Of a stretch of 64,000 nucleotides of DNA, positions 9,111-19,600 are shown one piece after another. The notes under the pieces were generated by a model that saw only the letters and a program-made list of their open reading frames with translations, was not told where the DNA came from and searched no databases. Source of the stretch: Pseudomonas sp. IAC-BECa141 (lineage in GTDB: Bacteria > Pseudomonadota > Gammaproteobacteria > Pseudomonadales > Pseudomonadaceae); the NCBI RefSeq assembly GCF_020544405.1, contig NZ_CP065410.1, forward strand, positions 2,542,001-2,606,000. The letters run 5' to 3'. Within the stretch, counting starts at the first letter, position 1; each line of letters starts with the position of its first letter. The position numbers and the translations under genes were made by a program.

Positions 9111-9860
9111 ATGCTTTTATACCTATCGACCTGGTCCGAAATAGCGCAATTTCTCGAACGCAGCCGCACCATCGTCATCCCGATCGGTTCCAACGAACAG
9201 CACGGGCCGACCGGCCTGCTGGGCACCGACTGGATGTGCCCGGAAATCATCGCCCATGAGGCGCAGAAGAACGCCGACCTCCTGATCGCCCCGACTTTCA
9301 ACATCGGCATGGCGCAGCATCACCTCGGTTTCCCCGGCACCATTTCGCTCAGGCCTTCGACCTTCATCGCTGCTATCGCCGACTGGACTCGTTCGCTGGC
9401 CGCCCACGGCTTTGAAAAGATCTTTTTCCTCAATGGCCACGGCGGCAACATCGCGTCAATCGAAGCCGCGTTTTCGGAGCTGTACGCTGAAGCGAGTTTC
9501 GCCCGCCGCAAAGCCGGGTTCGCCCTGAAGCTGTGCAACTGGTGGGACCTGGAAGGAGTTAACGAGCTGGCCCGTGAGCAGTTCCCGACCGGCCACGGCA
9601 TTCATGCCACGCCTTCGGAAATCGCCGTGACCCAGTGGGCATACCCCGATTCCATCAAGTCGGCGGACTATTCGCCGCAGATCGCCAATTGGGGACCGAT
9701 CCGTGAGGCGGCGGATTTTCGCGCCCGTCACCCGGACGGCCGAATGGGCTCGGACCCGGCGCAGGCTTCGCCGGAAAAGGGCCGGCAACTGGTGGAAATG
9801 GCCGCTCGCAGCCTGGTGCAGGAGGTGCAAGCCTTCAGCCGTGAATCATTACCCGACTGA
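9111..9860 (+). CDS. Creatininase-family amidohydrolase
   Basis: A 249-residue protein of the creatininase fold: PIGSNEQHGPTGLLGTDW near residue 22 supplies metal-binding Glu, His and Asp, and FFLNGHGGN near residue 105 the second conserved metal site. The family hydrolyses cyclic or linear amides (creatinine, formamidopyrimidines) or processes small peptides. The start is uncertain: an in-frame GTG lies at 9099 and the reading frame opens at 9060; ATG 9111 is chosen because conserved sequence begins immediately. It lies between the AraC gene and an aldehyde dehydrogenase remnant on the same strand. Substrate unknown. Confidence 0.75.
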   Translation: MLLYLSTWSEIAQFLERSRTIVIPIGSNEQHGPTGLLGTDWMCPEIIAHEAQKNADLLIAPTFNIGMAQHHLGFPGTISLRPSTFIAAIADWTRSLAAHGFEKIFFLNGHGGNIASIEAAFSELYAEASFARRKAGFALKLCNWWDLEGVNELAREQFPTGHGIHATPSEIAVTQWAYPDSIKSADYSPQIANWGPIREAADFRARHPDGRMGSDPAQASPEKGRQLVEMAARSLVQEVQAFSRESLPD

Positions 9861-9926
9861 GCCGTCGCCCTGACCAGCGCCCGGATTTTCCGGGCGTTGC
9901 TGTTTCAACCCTTTGGGAATATCGAC

Positions 9927-10388
9927 ATGTGGACTATCAAGCACAGCTACATCGATGGCGTGTTAGTGCACGTTCAGGGCCGCGAAACGATCGAATGCAT
10001 CAATCCGGCAACGGAATCTGTCATCGGCACCGTCACCCTGGCCAACCGAGACGACGCCAGGCAAGCCATCGCCGCCGCCCAGCGTGCGCAAAACACGATG
10101 GGGCGTACCTCCAAAGCCGAGCGTATCGACATGCTCAAGCGCCTTCAGGCGGCGGTACTGGAGAGCACCGACGAAATACGCGACACCGCCATCGAGAAAT
10201 ACGGCGCACCGTTGGCCCGTGCGCAATGGGTCAGCCAGTACGCGTCGCAGTCCTTCGCCAACGCAGCGCAGGTGCTGGAGAACTACGAGCTGGTCCGGTC
10301 TGTGGGGCATGCAAGGGTGATCATGGAGCCGGTCGGGGTGTCGGGGCTGGAAGCGTTTCTTGAAGCGAAAAGCATCGTAGAGGACTGA
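9927..10388 (+). pseudogene. Aldehyde dehydrogenase with a large in-frame internal deletion
   Basis: The 153 codons from ATG 9927 begin as a normal NAD-dependent aldehyde dehydrogenase: INPATESVIGTV, then AIAAAQRA, KAERIDMLKRL and IMEPVGV. At that point, where a full enzyme continues for some 320 more residues through the cofactor site and catalytic Cys, the reading frame jumps straight to GLEAFLEAKSI, the usual C-terminal end of the family. The catalytic domain is missing although the frame is intact. Family length is about 475 residues. It is almost certainly inactive as a dehydrogenase; a residual role is unlikely. The join is near 10340. Confidence 0.8.
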
Positions 10389-10396
10389 CAACGGCA

Positions 10397-10430
10397 GCAG
10401 GGCCGGCAGGACCAATCCTGCCGGCCCTGC
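10397..10430. terminator. Perfect 15-bp palindrome between convergent genes
   Basis: Arms GCAGGGCCGGCAGGA and TCCTGCCGGCCCTGC are exact complements around a CCAA loop. The element lies between the end of the aldehyde dehydrogenase remnant and the end of the catalase gene, so it should terminate transcription from both sides. No long U-run is present on either side. Confidence 0.65.
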
Positions 10431-10445
10431 TTGCATCATTGCGGA

Positions 10446-11879
10446 TCAGCCCAGCGCTTCGATGGCCTGCGCAACGCCTGCACCGTACGCCGGATCGGCG
10501 CGGGTGCAGTTATCGATGTGGCGTTGTCGGGTCTGGGCGCTGGCGCCATGGATCGAGCGCGCCGTGTTCTCAAACAAGACCTGTTGCCGGGCGGGCGACA
10601 TGGCCCGGAACAGCGCACCCGGTTGCGAGAAGTAATCGTCGTCCTCGCGATGATTCCAGTGTCCGGCGCTGCCTTTGAGGGCCAGCGGTGGCTCACTGAA
10701 ATCCGGTTGCTCGGCCCACTGGCCGTAGCTGTTGGGCTCGTAGCCGATTGTGCTGCCCGCGTTCGCATCGGTGCGCATCTGGCCGTCCCGGTGATAGCTG
10801 TTGACCGGGCAGCGCGGCGCATTCACCGGGATCTGATGATGATTGACGCCGACGCGATAGCGCTGTGCATCGCCGTAGGAGAACAGTCGCGCCTGAAGCA
10901 TTTTGTCCGGCGAGAAGCTGATGCCGGGCACCACGTTGGCCGGGTTGAAGGCTGCCTGTTCGACGTCGGCAAAGTAGTTGTCGGGGTTGCGGTTGAGTTC
11001 GAGCACACCGACTTCGATCAGCGGGTAATCCGCGTGGGGCCAGACTTTGGTCAGGTCGAACGGGTTGATCGGATAAGTCTCGGCATCCAGCTCCGGCATC
11101 ACTTGCACGTAGAGCTTCCATTGCGGGAAGTGACCTTCCTCGATCGCGTTGTACAGGTCGCGCTGGGCGCTTTCGCGGTCATCGCCGATCAGGGTTGCGG
11201 CTTGTTGGTCGGTGAGGTTTTCAATGCCTTGCTGGGTCTTCCAGGTGAATTTCACCCAGAAACGCTTGTTCGCCGGGCTGATGAAACTGAAGGTATGGCT
11301 GCCGAAACCGTGCATATGGCGATAGGTGCGCGGCAGTCCGCGGTCGCTCATGACGATCGTGACCTGATGCAGCGCCTCGGGCAGCAGTGTCCAGAAATCC
11401 CAGTTGTTGCGGGCGCTGCGCAGGTTGGTGCGCGGGTCGCGTTTGACCGCATGGTTGAGGTCGGGGAATTTCAACGGATCGCGCAGAAAGAACACCGGCG
11501 TGTTGTTGCCCACCAGGTCCCAGTTGCCTTGCTCGGTATAGAACTTGATGGCGAATCCACGGATGTCGCGCTCGGCATCCGCCGCGCCACGTTCGCCGGC
11601 CACGGTCGAGAAGCGCACGAACACATCGGTGGTCTTGCCCACGCAGGAAAACACTTTGGCCTTGGTGAAACGGGTGATGTCGTGGGTGACGGTGAAAGTG
11701 CCAAACGCACCCGAACCCTTGGCGTGCATGCGCCGCTCGGGAATGACTTCGCGATCGAAGTGCGCAAGTTTTTCCAGCAACCAAACGTCCTGCAACAGCA
11801 TCGGGCCTCTCGGGCCGGCGGTCTGTACGTTGTTGTTATCAACCACGGGCGCGCCCGCGGCAGTCGTCAGCTTGTTCAT
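10446..11879 (-). CDS. katA: Monofunctional haem catalase, KatA-like
   Basis: A 477-residue small-subunit catalase that dismutates hydrogen peroxide in the cytosol. [12 protein letters not shown] contains the active-site His, [13 protein letters not shown] the conserved distal Asn, and [12 protein letters not shown] the proximal Tyr that binds haem. Length and the [12 protein letters not shown] start fit the KatA group, and no signal peptide is seen. ATG 11879 follows CAGGAG; an in-frame TTG six bases upstream is less likely. It neighbours ohr, another peroxide-defence gene on the same strand, with 136 bases between. OxyR control is expected in this genus, but no site was identified. Confidence 0.9.
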   Translation of the reverse strand: MNKLTTAAGAPVVDNNNVQTAGPRGPMLLQDVWLLEKLAHFDREVIPERRMHAKGSGAFGTFTVTHDITRFTKAKVFSCVGKTTDVFVRFSTVAGERGAADAERDIRGFAIKFYTEQGNWDLVGNNTPVFFLRDPLKFPDLNHAVKRDPRTNLRSARNNWDFWTLLPEALHQVTIVMSDRGLPRTYRHMHGFGSHTFSFISPANKRFWVKFTWKTQQGIENLTDQQAATLIGDDRESAQRDLYNAIEEGHFPQWKLYVQVMPELDAETYPINPFDLTKVWPHADYPLIEVGVLELNRNPDNYFADVEQAAFNPANVVPGISFSPDKMLQARLFSYGDAQRYRVGVNHHQIPVNAPRCPVNSYHRDGQMRTDANAGSTIGYEPNSYGQWAEQPDFSEPPLALKGSAGHWNHREDDDYFSQPGALFRAMSPARQQVLFENTARSIHGASAQTRQRHIDNCTRADPAYGAGVAQAIEALG

Positions 11880-12015
11880 GCGCAACTCCTGGCTTTTGTC
11901 GGTTTCCCGCCATCACATCAAAAGCCCCGGGCGCGATCTATTGCACCATGGTGTCGCCGGATAGTACGAAGGTGTGGTTGGAAGATTGGGCGTTTTGCTG
12001 TGGGCAAAAGGCGGA

Positions 12016-12432
12016 TCAGGCGAGGGTGATGCTGACCTTGATGTTGTTGCGCGTGGCCTTGGAGTAAGGGCAATTCTGGTGCGCCGCGTCGATCAGTTGT
12101 TGCGCCACCTCAGGCTCGATCTCCGGCAGTGAAACCGCCAGTCTCGCCTGCAGGAGAAAACCCTGCTCCCCATGGACCAGATCGATTTGAGCATCGACTC
12201 CGGCCGTTGCCGGAAAACCGATCTTGCGCGCGTTGCAGGCATGGCGCAGTGAGCCCAGAAAACAGGCCGACCAGCACACGGCAAACAATTGCTCGGGGTT
12301 GGTTCCGCTGCCGGGTGCGCCCGGTGGAGAAAGCTTGAGATCCAGTCGGCCATCCTGACTGCGCCCTGTGCCCTCGCGACCTCCTGTGGTGTGGGTATGC
12401 GCGGAGTAGAGGGTTTTTTCGATATCAATCAT
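12016..12432 (-). CDS. ohr: Organic hydroperoxide resistance protein (Ohr/OsmC family)
   Basis: A 138-residue thiol peroxidase that reduces organic hydroperoxides. The peroxidatic Cys lies in AVCWSACFLGSL and the second Cys in NCPYSKATRNN, the two family hallmarks, and the protein opens with IEKTLYSAHTHTTGGREG as other Ohr proteins do. ATG 12432 follows AGGGA with good spacing; an ATG six bases upstream is too close to that site. The gene lies 40 bases downstream of a short sigma-like gene on the same strand, so the two may be co-transcribed. No OhrR gene is seen nearby. Confidence 0.85.
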   Translation of the reverse strand: MIDIEKTLYSAHTHTTGGREGTGRSQDGRLDLKLSPPGAPGSGTNPEQLFAVCWSACFLGSLRHACNARKIGFPATAGVDAQIDLVHGEQGFLLQARLAVSLPEIEPEVAQQLIDAAHQNCPYSKATRNNIKVSITLA

Positions 12433-12472
12433 GGGCATTCCCTGAAGAGCATTGCACAGCGAGAAGGGCGGT

Positions 12473-12877
12473 TCACGTTGCCCGTGTGGCTTCATGGCAT
12501 TCGCGTATGGGCGCACCCGCTAAAGCGTCGGCCGTGGCCACGGCGTCAGTGCCGCGATGGCCCGGATTGTTGAGCAGAGTCGAGCGCGCGATCTCGATCA
12601 GCCAGGCGCGAAACGGAAAGCTCGGGTCATGGGCGGCCTGTTCCTGATAGAGCATCCTGAAAGCTTGCTGGACGAGATTGCCGGTGTCTTCACGACGGAT
12701 CCGCCCGGCCTGCGCCTGTCCCTCGTAAAAGGCGATGAGTAACGGCGTCACCGTCGCGAACAGTTGTTGCGCCTCCCCCCGGCCATGGCTGACGGCACCC
12801 GCGACCAAGGCATACAGTTCGTCATTGCCGAGCCGGTCAGCCTCGCGCAGGCAATTGTTGCGATAACCTTCAGCCAT
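12473..12877 (-). CDS. Sigma-70 region-2-like protein lacking region 4
   Basis: A 134-residue protein. Residues about 40-103 resemble sigma-70 region 2 of extracytoplasmic-function factors: LFATVTPLLIAFYEG, then EDTGNLVQQAFRMLY and FPFRAWLIEIARSTLLN, which match the core-binding helix and the -10 recognition segment. A full factor would continue about 70 residues into region 4, which binds the -35 element; here the frame ends after a low-complexity tail. AGGGA precedes ATG 12877. It may be a decayed sigma gene, or a region-2-only protein. Its downstream neighbour is ohr. Confidence 0.55.
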   Translation of the reverse strand: MAEGYRNNCLREADRLGNDELYALVAGAVSHGRGEAQQLFATVTPLLIAFYEGQAQAGRIRREDTGNLVQQAFRMLYQEQAAHDPSFPFRAWLIEIARSTLLNNPGHRGTDAVATADALAGAPIRECHEATRAT

Positions 12878-13688
12878 GGTCGAATCCCTCGCAAAACCAT
12901 CGTTCGACTGAGCGAGGCGACCGAAAAGGTTCGCAGGTGGCCTGGCGTTCAGCGGTGAGATTCAAGCCTGCCTTCACGGCAGAATGACTGCCAGTTATGC
13001 GTTGTTAGCGTTTGTTAGCGCTGGGTGATTGCAACACGTCGCGCGGTGGTTTTTTCACTGGCCGGTCAAGACTCTGCGCGGGTTTCGAGGCCCGTTGCCT
13101 GGACGAAACGGTGGGGCGGTGTTCGAGCATTTTTGACATTCCTGTCTCTTTGCCACCGTCACAGGGGTGTAGGAAACAGCTGATATTTATTTCGTCGAAT
13201 TCCTACATTTTGTTTGCCTCACCAGCAAAAAACGTGGTTATTATCCGCCGGCGCTTCGGGTCATAAACCCGGCGCCAGAAGATTGCCGTGCGTCTACAGA
13301 CCCGGCAGTCGCAGCCGATCGGGACCACCCTGGCGCTGTCATCCCCGCGCAGGTTGTTCCTCGTCGTTGACCCTCAAATGGAAGTCGAGGTTTCAATTGG
13401 TCACGCGGTTTGCAATTGTCGATGCAATGAACGGGGCGACATCTGTCGCCAATGATTCGGCCCACTTTCCAGTTGCCTGCGCCGACCGCGCGGCGGCGTT
13501 CTTCTCCAGCCTGTCTCCCCCCGATTTTCTGCGTGTGCCCGCGTTCAACGCGAGTCTGCACGCGCGCGCCGCGCCATCCTCCTGAATTCGAATGACCGTG
13601 CCGGCACCTGATGCCGGGGCCTGACCGGCAGGGCGCGTGCTGTCCCTGCCTGATCACAAAAATAATGTAGTCACGGACGGTATCTCCG
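12878..13688. other. Long leader/intergenic region upstream of the NRPS operon
   Basis: About 810 bases with no supported gene; open frames here lack ribosome sites and family motifs. The stretch 13160-13250 is markedly more AT-rich than its surroundings and holds an inverted repeat (13168-13207) and a TATTAT at 13239-13244 that could be a -10 element. A start near there would leave a transcribed leader of more than 400 bases before the first NRPS codon, whose ATG at 13689 has no strong ribosome binding site. Confidence 0.45.
13168..13207. promoter_or_regulatory. Candidate operator: TGTAGGAA-N24-TTCCTACA
   Basis: Perfect 8-bp inverted half-sites separated by 24 AT-rich bases, in the most AT-rich part of the region ahead of the NRPS operon. 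The half-site centres are 32 bases apart, about three helical turns, which suits a dimeric or tetrameric regulator. A weak TTGCCT (13214-13219) and TATTAT (13239-13244) pair lies just downstream. No pathway-specific regulator gene adjoins the operon. Confidence 0.4.
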
Positions 13689-16600
13689 ATGCTCGACAAC
13701 ACTTCCTTGCGTGGGACGAATCCCGCGCAGCCCGACTTTTCCTCGTTGAAACCGTTCGATGCAGACCTGTGCGTGCACGGTCTGTTTGAGACGCAGGTGC
13801 TGCGCAACCCCGAGGCCATCGCTGCACGCTGGCAGGAGCAAGCGCTCAGTTACCGTGAACTGAACACCCGCGCCAATCGGCTGGCCCATCACTTGCGCAA
13901 CCTTGGGGTCGGACCGGACGTGCGAGTCGGGCTGTGTCTGGAGCGTTCGCTGGAGATGTTGGTCGGCGTACTCGCCGTGCTCAAGGCCGGCGGCGCCTAT
14001 GTGCCGCTGGACCCGGCGTATCCGCAGGCGCGGCTGGCGCACATGCTGGTCGACAGCGCACCGCCGGTGGTGCTGACCCATGGCTTGGCGCGTGAGGCAT
14101 TGCGGGCGGCGCTCGAACAGTCGGCGACTGCCCCCGCGATATTGGATCTGGCCGACGACTCTGATTGGTCTTCGCTCCCGGCAGACAACCTCGATCCTCA
14201 CGCTATCGGCCTGACACCCCGACACCTGGCTTACGTGATCTACACCTCCGGCTCCACCGGCACCCCGAAAGGCGTGATGGTCGAGCATCGCGGGCTGGTC
14301 GCCGTGAGCGCCGACTGGGCGCAGCTCTATGGCTTGGCCGGCCCGATCAACCACCTGCAAATGGCCGGTTTTTCCTTCGACGTGTTCAGCGCGGACCTGA
14401 TCCGTTCGCTGGGTTTTGGCGGCACGCTGGTGCTCTGCCCACGGGACACTCTGATGGACCCTCCGGCCCTGTATCGCCTGATGCGCGAGGCTCAGATCGG
14501 CTTTGCCGACTTCGTGCCGGCACTGCTCAATCCGCTGCTGGCGTGGGTCGAAGAGACCGGCCATGACTTGTCGTTCCTGCGCACCGTGATCTGCGGCTCC
14601 GACATCTGGACCGCCCACAGCGCGCGGCAATTGCGCAGGCTTTGCGGTGATCGGGTGCAGATCGTCCAGGCCTATGGCGTGACCGAAGCGAGCATCGACA
14701 GCACCTGCTTTGAATTCACCGAAAACAGCCAGATCGACGCGGTGCTGCCCATCGGCCGGGCACTGCCCAACACCCGGATTTATCTGCTCGACGCTGACGG
14801 CACACCGGTTGCCGAGGGCGTCGCGGGCGAGTTGTACATCGGTGGCGTCGGTGTGGCGCGCGGTTATCTGAACCGGCCGCAACTGACTGCCGAACGCTTC
14901 ATCGACAGTCCATTCGTGGCGGGCGAACGCCTTTACCGCACCGGGGATATGGCGCGGTATCGGGCCGACGGGCATCTGGAATTCCTCGGCCGCAACGATT
15001 CCCAGGCCAAGTTGCGTGGCCTACGTCTGGAGCTGGGGGAAATCGAAACGCGACTGGCGGATATTCCGGGCGTGCGCGACAGCGTAGTGCTGCTGCGCCA
15101 GGACAGTCCCGGTGAACCACGGCTGGTTGCCTATTACTGCGAAAAGCCAGACACAGCGCTGAGCCCGCGTTCACTGCGTGAACAGCTGCACAAAAGCCTG
15201 CCGGACTACATGGTGCCGACCGCGTTCGTGCGGCTCGACAAGCTGCCGCTGACCGCCAACGGCAAGGTTGATCGGCCCGGTCTGCCGGCGCCGGACGTCG
15301 AGGCGTTTGATCAGCAGGAATACCAGGCGCCCCAAGGATCGCTGGAAACTGCGCTCGCCGCGATCTGGGCCGACGTGCTCGGCGTCGAGCGGGTCGGGCG
15401 ACAGGATCAGTTCTTCGCCCTCGGCGGTCACTCGCTGCTGGTGATGCGCGTGCTGGCGCAGGTTCGTCATTCGCTGGGGCTGGAAGTCGCGCCTTCGACG
15501 TTGTTTGCTGCACCGGTTCTGGCGCAGTTCGCCGAACGGCTGCAAGCCAGTCAGGCTGCGGCTCGTCCAGCGATCACAAGCCTTGAACGCGTGAGCGCGC
15601 AAACGTTGTCGTCTGCCCAGCAACGCCTGTGGTTTCTGGCACAAATGGAGGGAGGCAACGCGGCGTATCACATGCCGCTGAACCTGCGTCTGCGCGGTGC
15701 GCTGGACGTGGCGGCACTCGAACGCAGCTTCAATCAGTTGGTGGCGCGCCATGCTGCGCTGCGCACGACGTTCATCGCCGTTGAGGGGGAAGGGCGTCAA
15801 CGGGTATCGCCGCCAGCGCACAGCATCCGGCTGACGGTGACTGACGTGCAGGGCCTCGATGCGCAAGAGCGTCTGACCCGCTTGATCGACGAGGAGGGCA
15901 GTCGACCGTTCGACCTGAGCCATGGCCCGTTGATGCGGGTCAGCCTGCTGCGATTGGCGGCGGATGACCATGTGTTGCTGCTGACCCAACATCACATCAT
16001 CTCGGATGGCTGGTCGATGGGCGTGCTCACCCGAGAGCTGGGCCAGCTGTACGCAGCGGCGCTGCTGGATCGCGACGATCCGCTGCCGCCATTGCCGGTG
16101 CAGTACGTGGATTACGCGGTGTGGCAAAAGCAGTGGCTGTCCGGCGAGGTGCTGGAGCAGCAGAGTCGTTACTGGCGCGAAACCCTCACCGGCGCGCCGG
16201 TGCTGCTGGAGCTGCCGACCGATCACAAGCGTCCGCCCGTGCAGGATTATCTCGGCGGCTTCGTTCCACTGGTCTTCGACGAAGCGTTGACCGGGCGATT
16301 GAAAGCCCTGGGCATGCAGCAAGGCACCACGCTGTTCATGAATTTGCTGGCTGGTTTTTCGCTGCTGTTGTCGCGCCTGTCGGGACAAAACGATGTGGTG
16401 ATCGGCGTGCCATCGGCCAACCGTCCGCAGCAGGAGCTGGAAGGGCTGATCGGTTTCTTCGTCAACACCCTCGCGTTGCGCATGACGCAGTCAGGTACGC
16501 CGTCGGTGGCGCAATGGCTGCAACAGGCGCGGCGAGTGGCGCTGGACGCTCAGGAGCATCAGGACCTGCCGTTCGAGCAAGTGGTGGAATTGCTCAACCC

Positions 16601-19600
16601 GCCGCGCAGTCTGGCCCACAGTCCGCTGTTTCAGGTGCTGTTCGCCTGGGAGCAGGATCAGGATTCCGACCTGTTGCTGAGCGGGCTGGACGTTACACCG
16701 ATCGAGAGCAGCCATCAGGTGGCCAAGTTCGATCTGCAACTGGCGCTCAGTGAGCGCGACGGGCAGATCGTCGGTGGTCTGGAATATGCCTCGGGCCTGT
16801 TCGAGCGCCGCACCGTCGAGCAGTTCGGCGAGTACCTGCGTCGGGTGCTGACGCAAATGGTCGAGAACAGCCAACAGTCGCTGGCGGGGATCAAGCTGCT
16901 GAGCGCCGAGCAACACCAGCAAATCGTTCATGACTGGAACTGCACCGCGCGCAATACCGCGTCGTTGCCCGGTTGCGTTGAGCGCTTTGAAGCCCTGGCC
17001 CGGCAAACGCCCGACGCCGTGGCGCTGCTCGCCGACCGCGAACAACTGAGCTATGGCGAACTGAATCGCGCCGCCAATCGCCTCGCGCATTACCTGATCG
17101 AACAAGGCGTCGGCCCCGAGCATCGCGTCGGTTTGTGTCTGGAGCGCTCGCCGCACATGGTCATCGGCCTGTTGGCGATCCTCAAGGCCGGCGCGGCGTA
17201 CGTGCCGTTCGACCCGGCTTACCCGAGCGAGCGTCTGGCGTTCATGTTCCGCGATGCCGCGCCGACCCTGTTGCTGACGCAATCAAGCCTGATGGCCGGG
17301 CTGCCGGCTAACGAGGCGAAAATCTGCTGCATGGACACTGACGCCTCGCAATGGGCGCAACTCCCAACGGATGATCCGCAAGTCACGGTAAGCCCGGAAC
17401 ACCTCGGCTACGTGCTCTACACCTCCGGCTCCACCGGACGCCCGAAAGGCGTGGCCCACAGCCGTCGCGCGCTGGACAACCTGATTGCCTGGCAACTCGA
17501 TCAGGCCACGGCACCGCAGCGTGTGCTGCAATTCGCCTCGCTGAACTTCGACGTCTCGTTCCAGGAAATCTGCAGCACGCTCTGCCAGGGAGGCAGCCTG
17601 TTGCTGATGACTGAAGCCAGCCGCAAGGACCTTGCCGCGCTGCGTCCGACGCTGGTGGCCGAAGGCGTGCAGCGCGCGTTCCTGCCGTTCGCCGTGTTGC
17701 AGCAACTCGCCGGTCTGACAGAGCCCGATGCGCCGACGCCCGCTGGCGGTTGCGAGATCATCACCGCCGGTGAAGCCTTGCAAATCAATGACGAGCTGCG
17801 CGGGTTTGTCCGTGGACTGGGCGGTGCTCGGTTGCACAACCAGTACGGGCCGACCGAAACTCATGTGGTCAGCCAGTTCAGCCTCGAGTGCAACGAGGCC
17901 GATTCCTGGCCGGACGCGCCGCCCATCGGACGGCCCATCGCCAACGCGCGGCTGTACGTGCTGGACGAGCACTTGAATCCGGTCCCGGTCGGCGTCGCGG
18001 GCGAGTTGTACATCGCCGGCGCCTGTCTGGCCCGTGGCTACCTGAACCGCCCGGACCTGACCGCCGAACGCTTCCTGCCGGACCCGTTCAGCGCCGAGCC
18101 GGGCGCGCGGATGTACCGCAGCGGCGACCTTGCGAAACTCCAGGCCGACGGCAACGTGCAATACCTGGGACGCATCGACCAACAGGTGAAACTGCGCGGC
18201 TTTCGCATCGAACTCGGCGAGATCGACAGCCTGTTGCACCAGCAGCCCGGCGTGCAGGAAGCCGCCGTGTTGCTGCGTGAAGACGTCGCCGGGGACAAGC
18301 GTCTGGTGGCCTACGTGGTCGGCACCGCAACCAGTGAATTCTTGCGTGCCGAACTGCAACGCCAGTTGCCCGAACACATGATCCCGAGCGCCTGGGTGCG
18401 GCTCTCGCAACTGCCGCTGACCCGTAACGGCAAGCTCGACCGCCAAGCGCTGCCGGCGCCGGAACGCAGTGCCGGGGCGACTTACGAAGCGCCGCGCAAC
18501 GACACTGAAAGGCAAATGGCCGAGATCTGGGCCGAGGTGCTCAAGTGCGAGCGAGTGGGCATCCACGACAACTTCTTCGACCTCGGTGGCCACTCGCTGC
18601 TGGCGACGCGGATGATCTACGCGATCAACCAGCGGATGGGCGCGCAACTGTCCCTGAGCAGTCTGTTCCAGACGCCCGTATTGATGGATCTGGCGGCGCA
18701 GGTCTCGCGTGATGATCAGAGCATCGAGCCAGCGTTCATCCAGATCGGGCCGGATCGTGCTAATCGACATGAACCGTTCCCCCTGACCGATATCCAGCAA
18801 GCGTACTGGTTCGGTCGCGAGACCACGGTCAGCCTTGGCGGTGTCAGCGCTCACGGCTACGAAGAGCTGCGCATTCCCGGGTTCGACGCCGAACGTTTCG
18901 AGCTGGCGCTGAACCGCATGATCCAGCGCCACGACATGCTGCGCGTGATCTTCCTCAGCGACGGTACGCAACAAGTGCTGGCGCAGGTGCCGACCTATCG
19001 CATGCCTCGCAGCGATCTGCGCGGTTTACCCGCCGATGTGGCGCAGCGCACGCTGGAAGCGACCCGCGAACGCCAGTCCCATCAGGTGCTGGATGCCAGT
19101 CGCTGGCCGCTGTTCGAGTTCAGCCTGTCGTTGCTGGATGACGGCATCACCCATTTGCACATCAGCCTCGACGCGCTGATCGTCGACGCCGCGAGTACGC
19201 AGATTCTCGCCCGCGAACTGATGGCGTTCTACGTCGATCCGGCGCTGGAACTGGCCGAACCGGGCCTGACTTTCCGCGACTACGTGCTGGCCGAACAACA
19301 GCTGCGCAACGGTCGCCGCTACGAGCAGGCGCTGGGCTACTGGCGTGAACGGGTAACCACTCTGGCCCCGGCGCCGGACCTGCCGCTGGTGCGCCAGCCC
19401 GAAAGCATCGCCAACCCGCACTTTACCCGCCGCGACCGCGACATGTCGGCGGCGCAGTGGGCGCAACTCAAAGCCGTGGCCAAACAGTTTGCGGTGACGC
19501 CGTCGGTGATGCTCCTGACTGCGTTCAGCGAAGTGCTGGCGCTGTGGAGCCGCACACCGCGCTTCACCCTGAGCCTGCCATTGTTCAACCGCATGCCGTT

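Noticed and set aside
13133..13161. TTGACA at 13133-13138 as a sigma-70 promoter for the NRPS operon
   Set aside because: No acceptable -10 sequence lies 16-18 bases downstream.
13241..16388. Long minus-strand open frames opposite the NRPS genes (also 17283-18974, 20511-22616, 29116-33117)
   Set aside because: High-GC coding DNA gives long antisense frames; these lack ribosome sites and family motifs and match the codon pattern of the real plus-strand genes.
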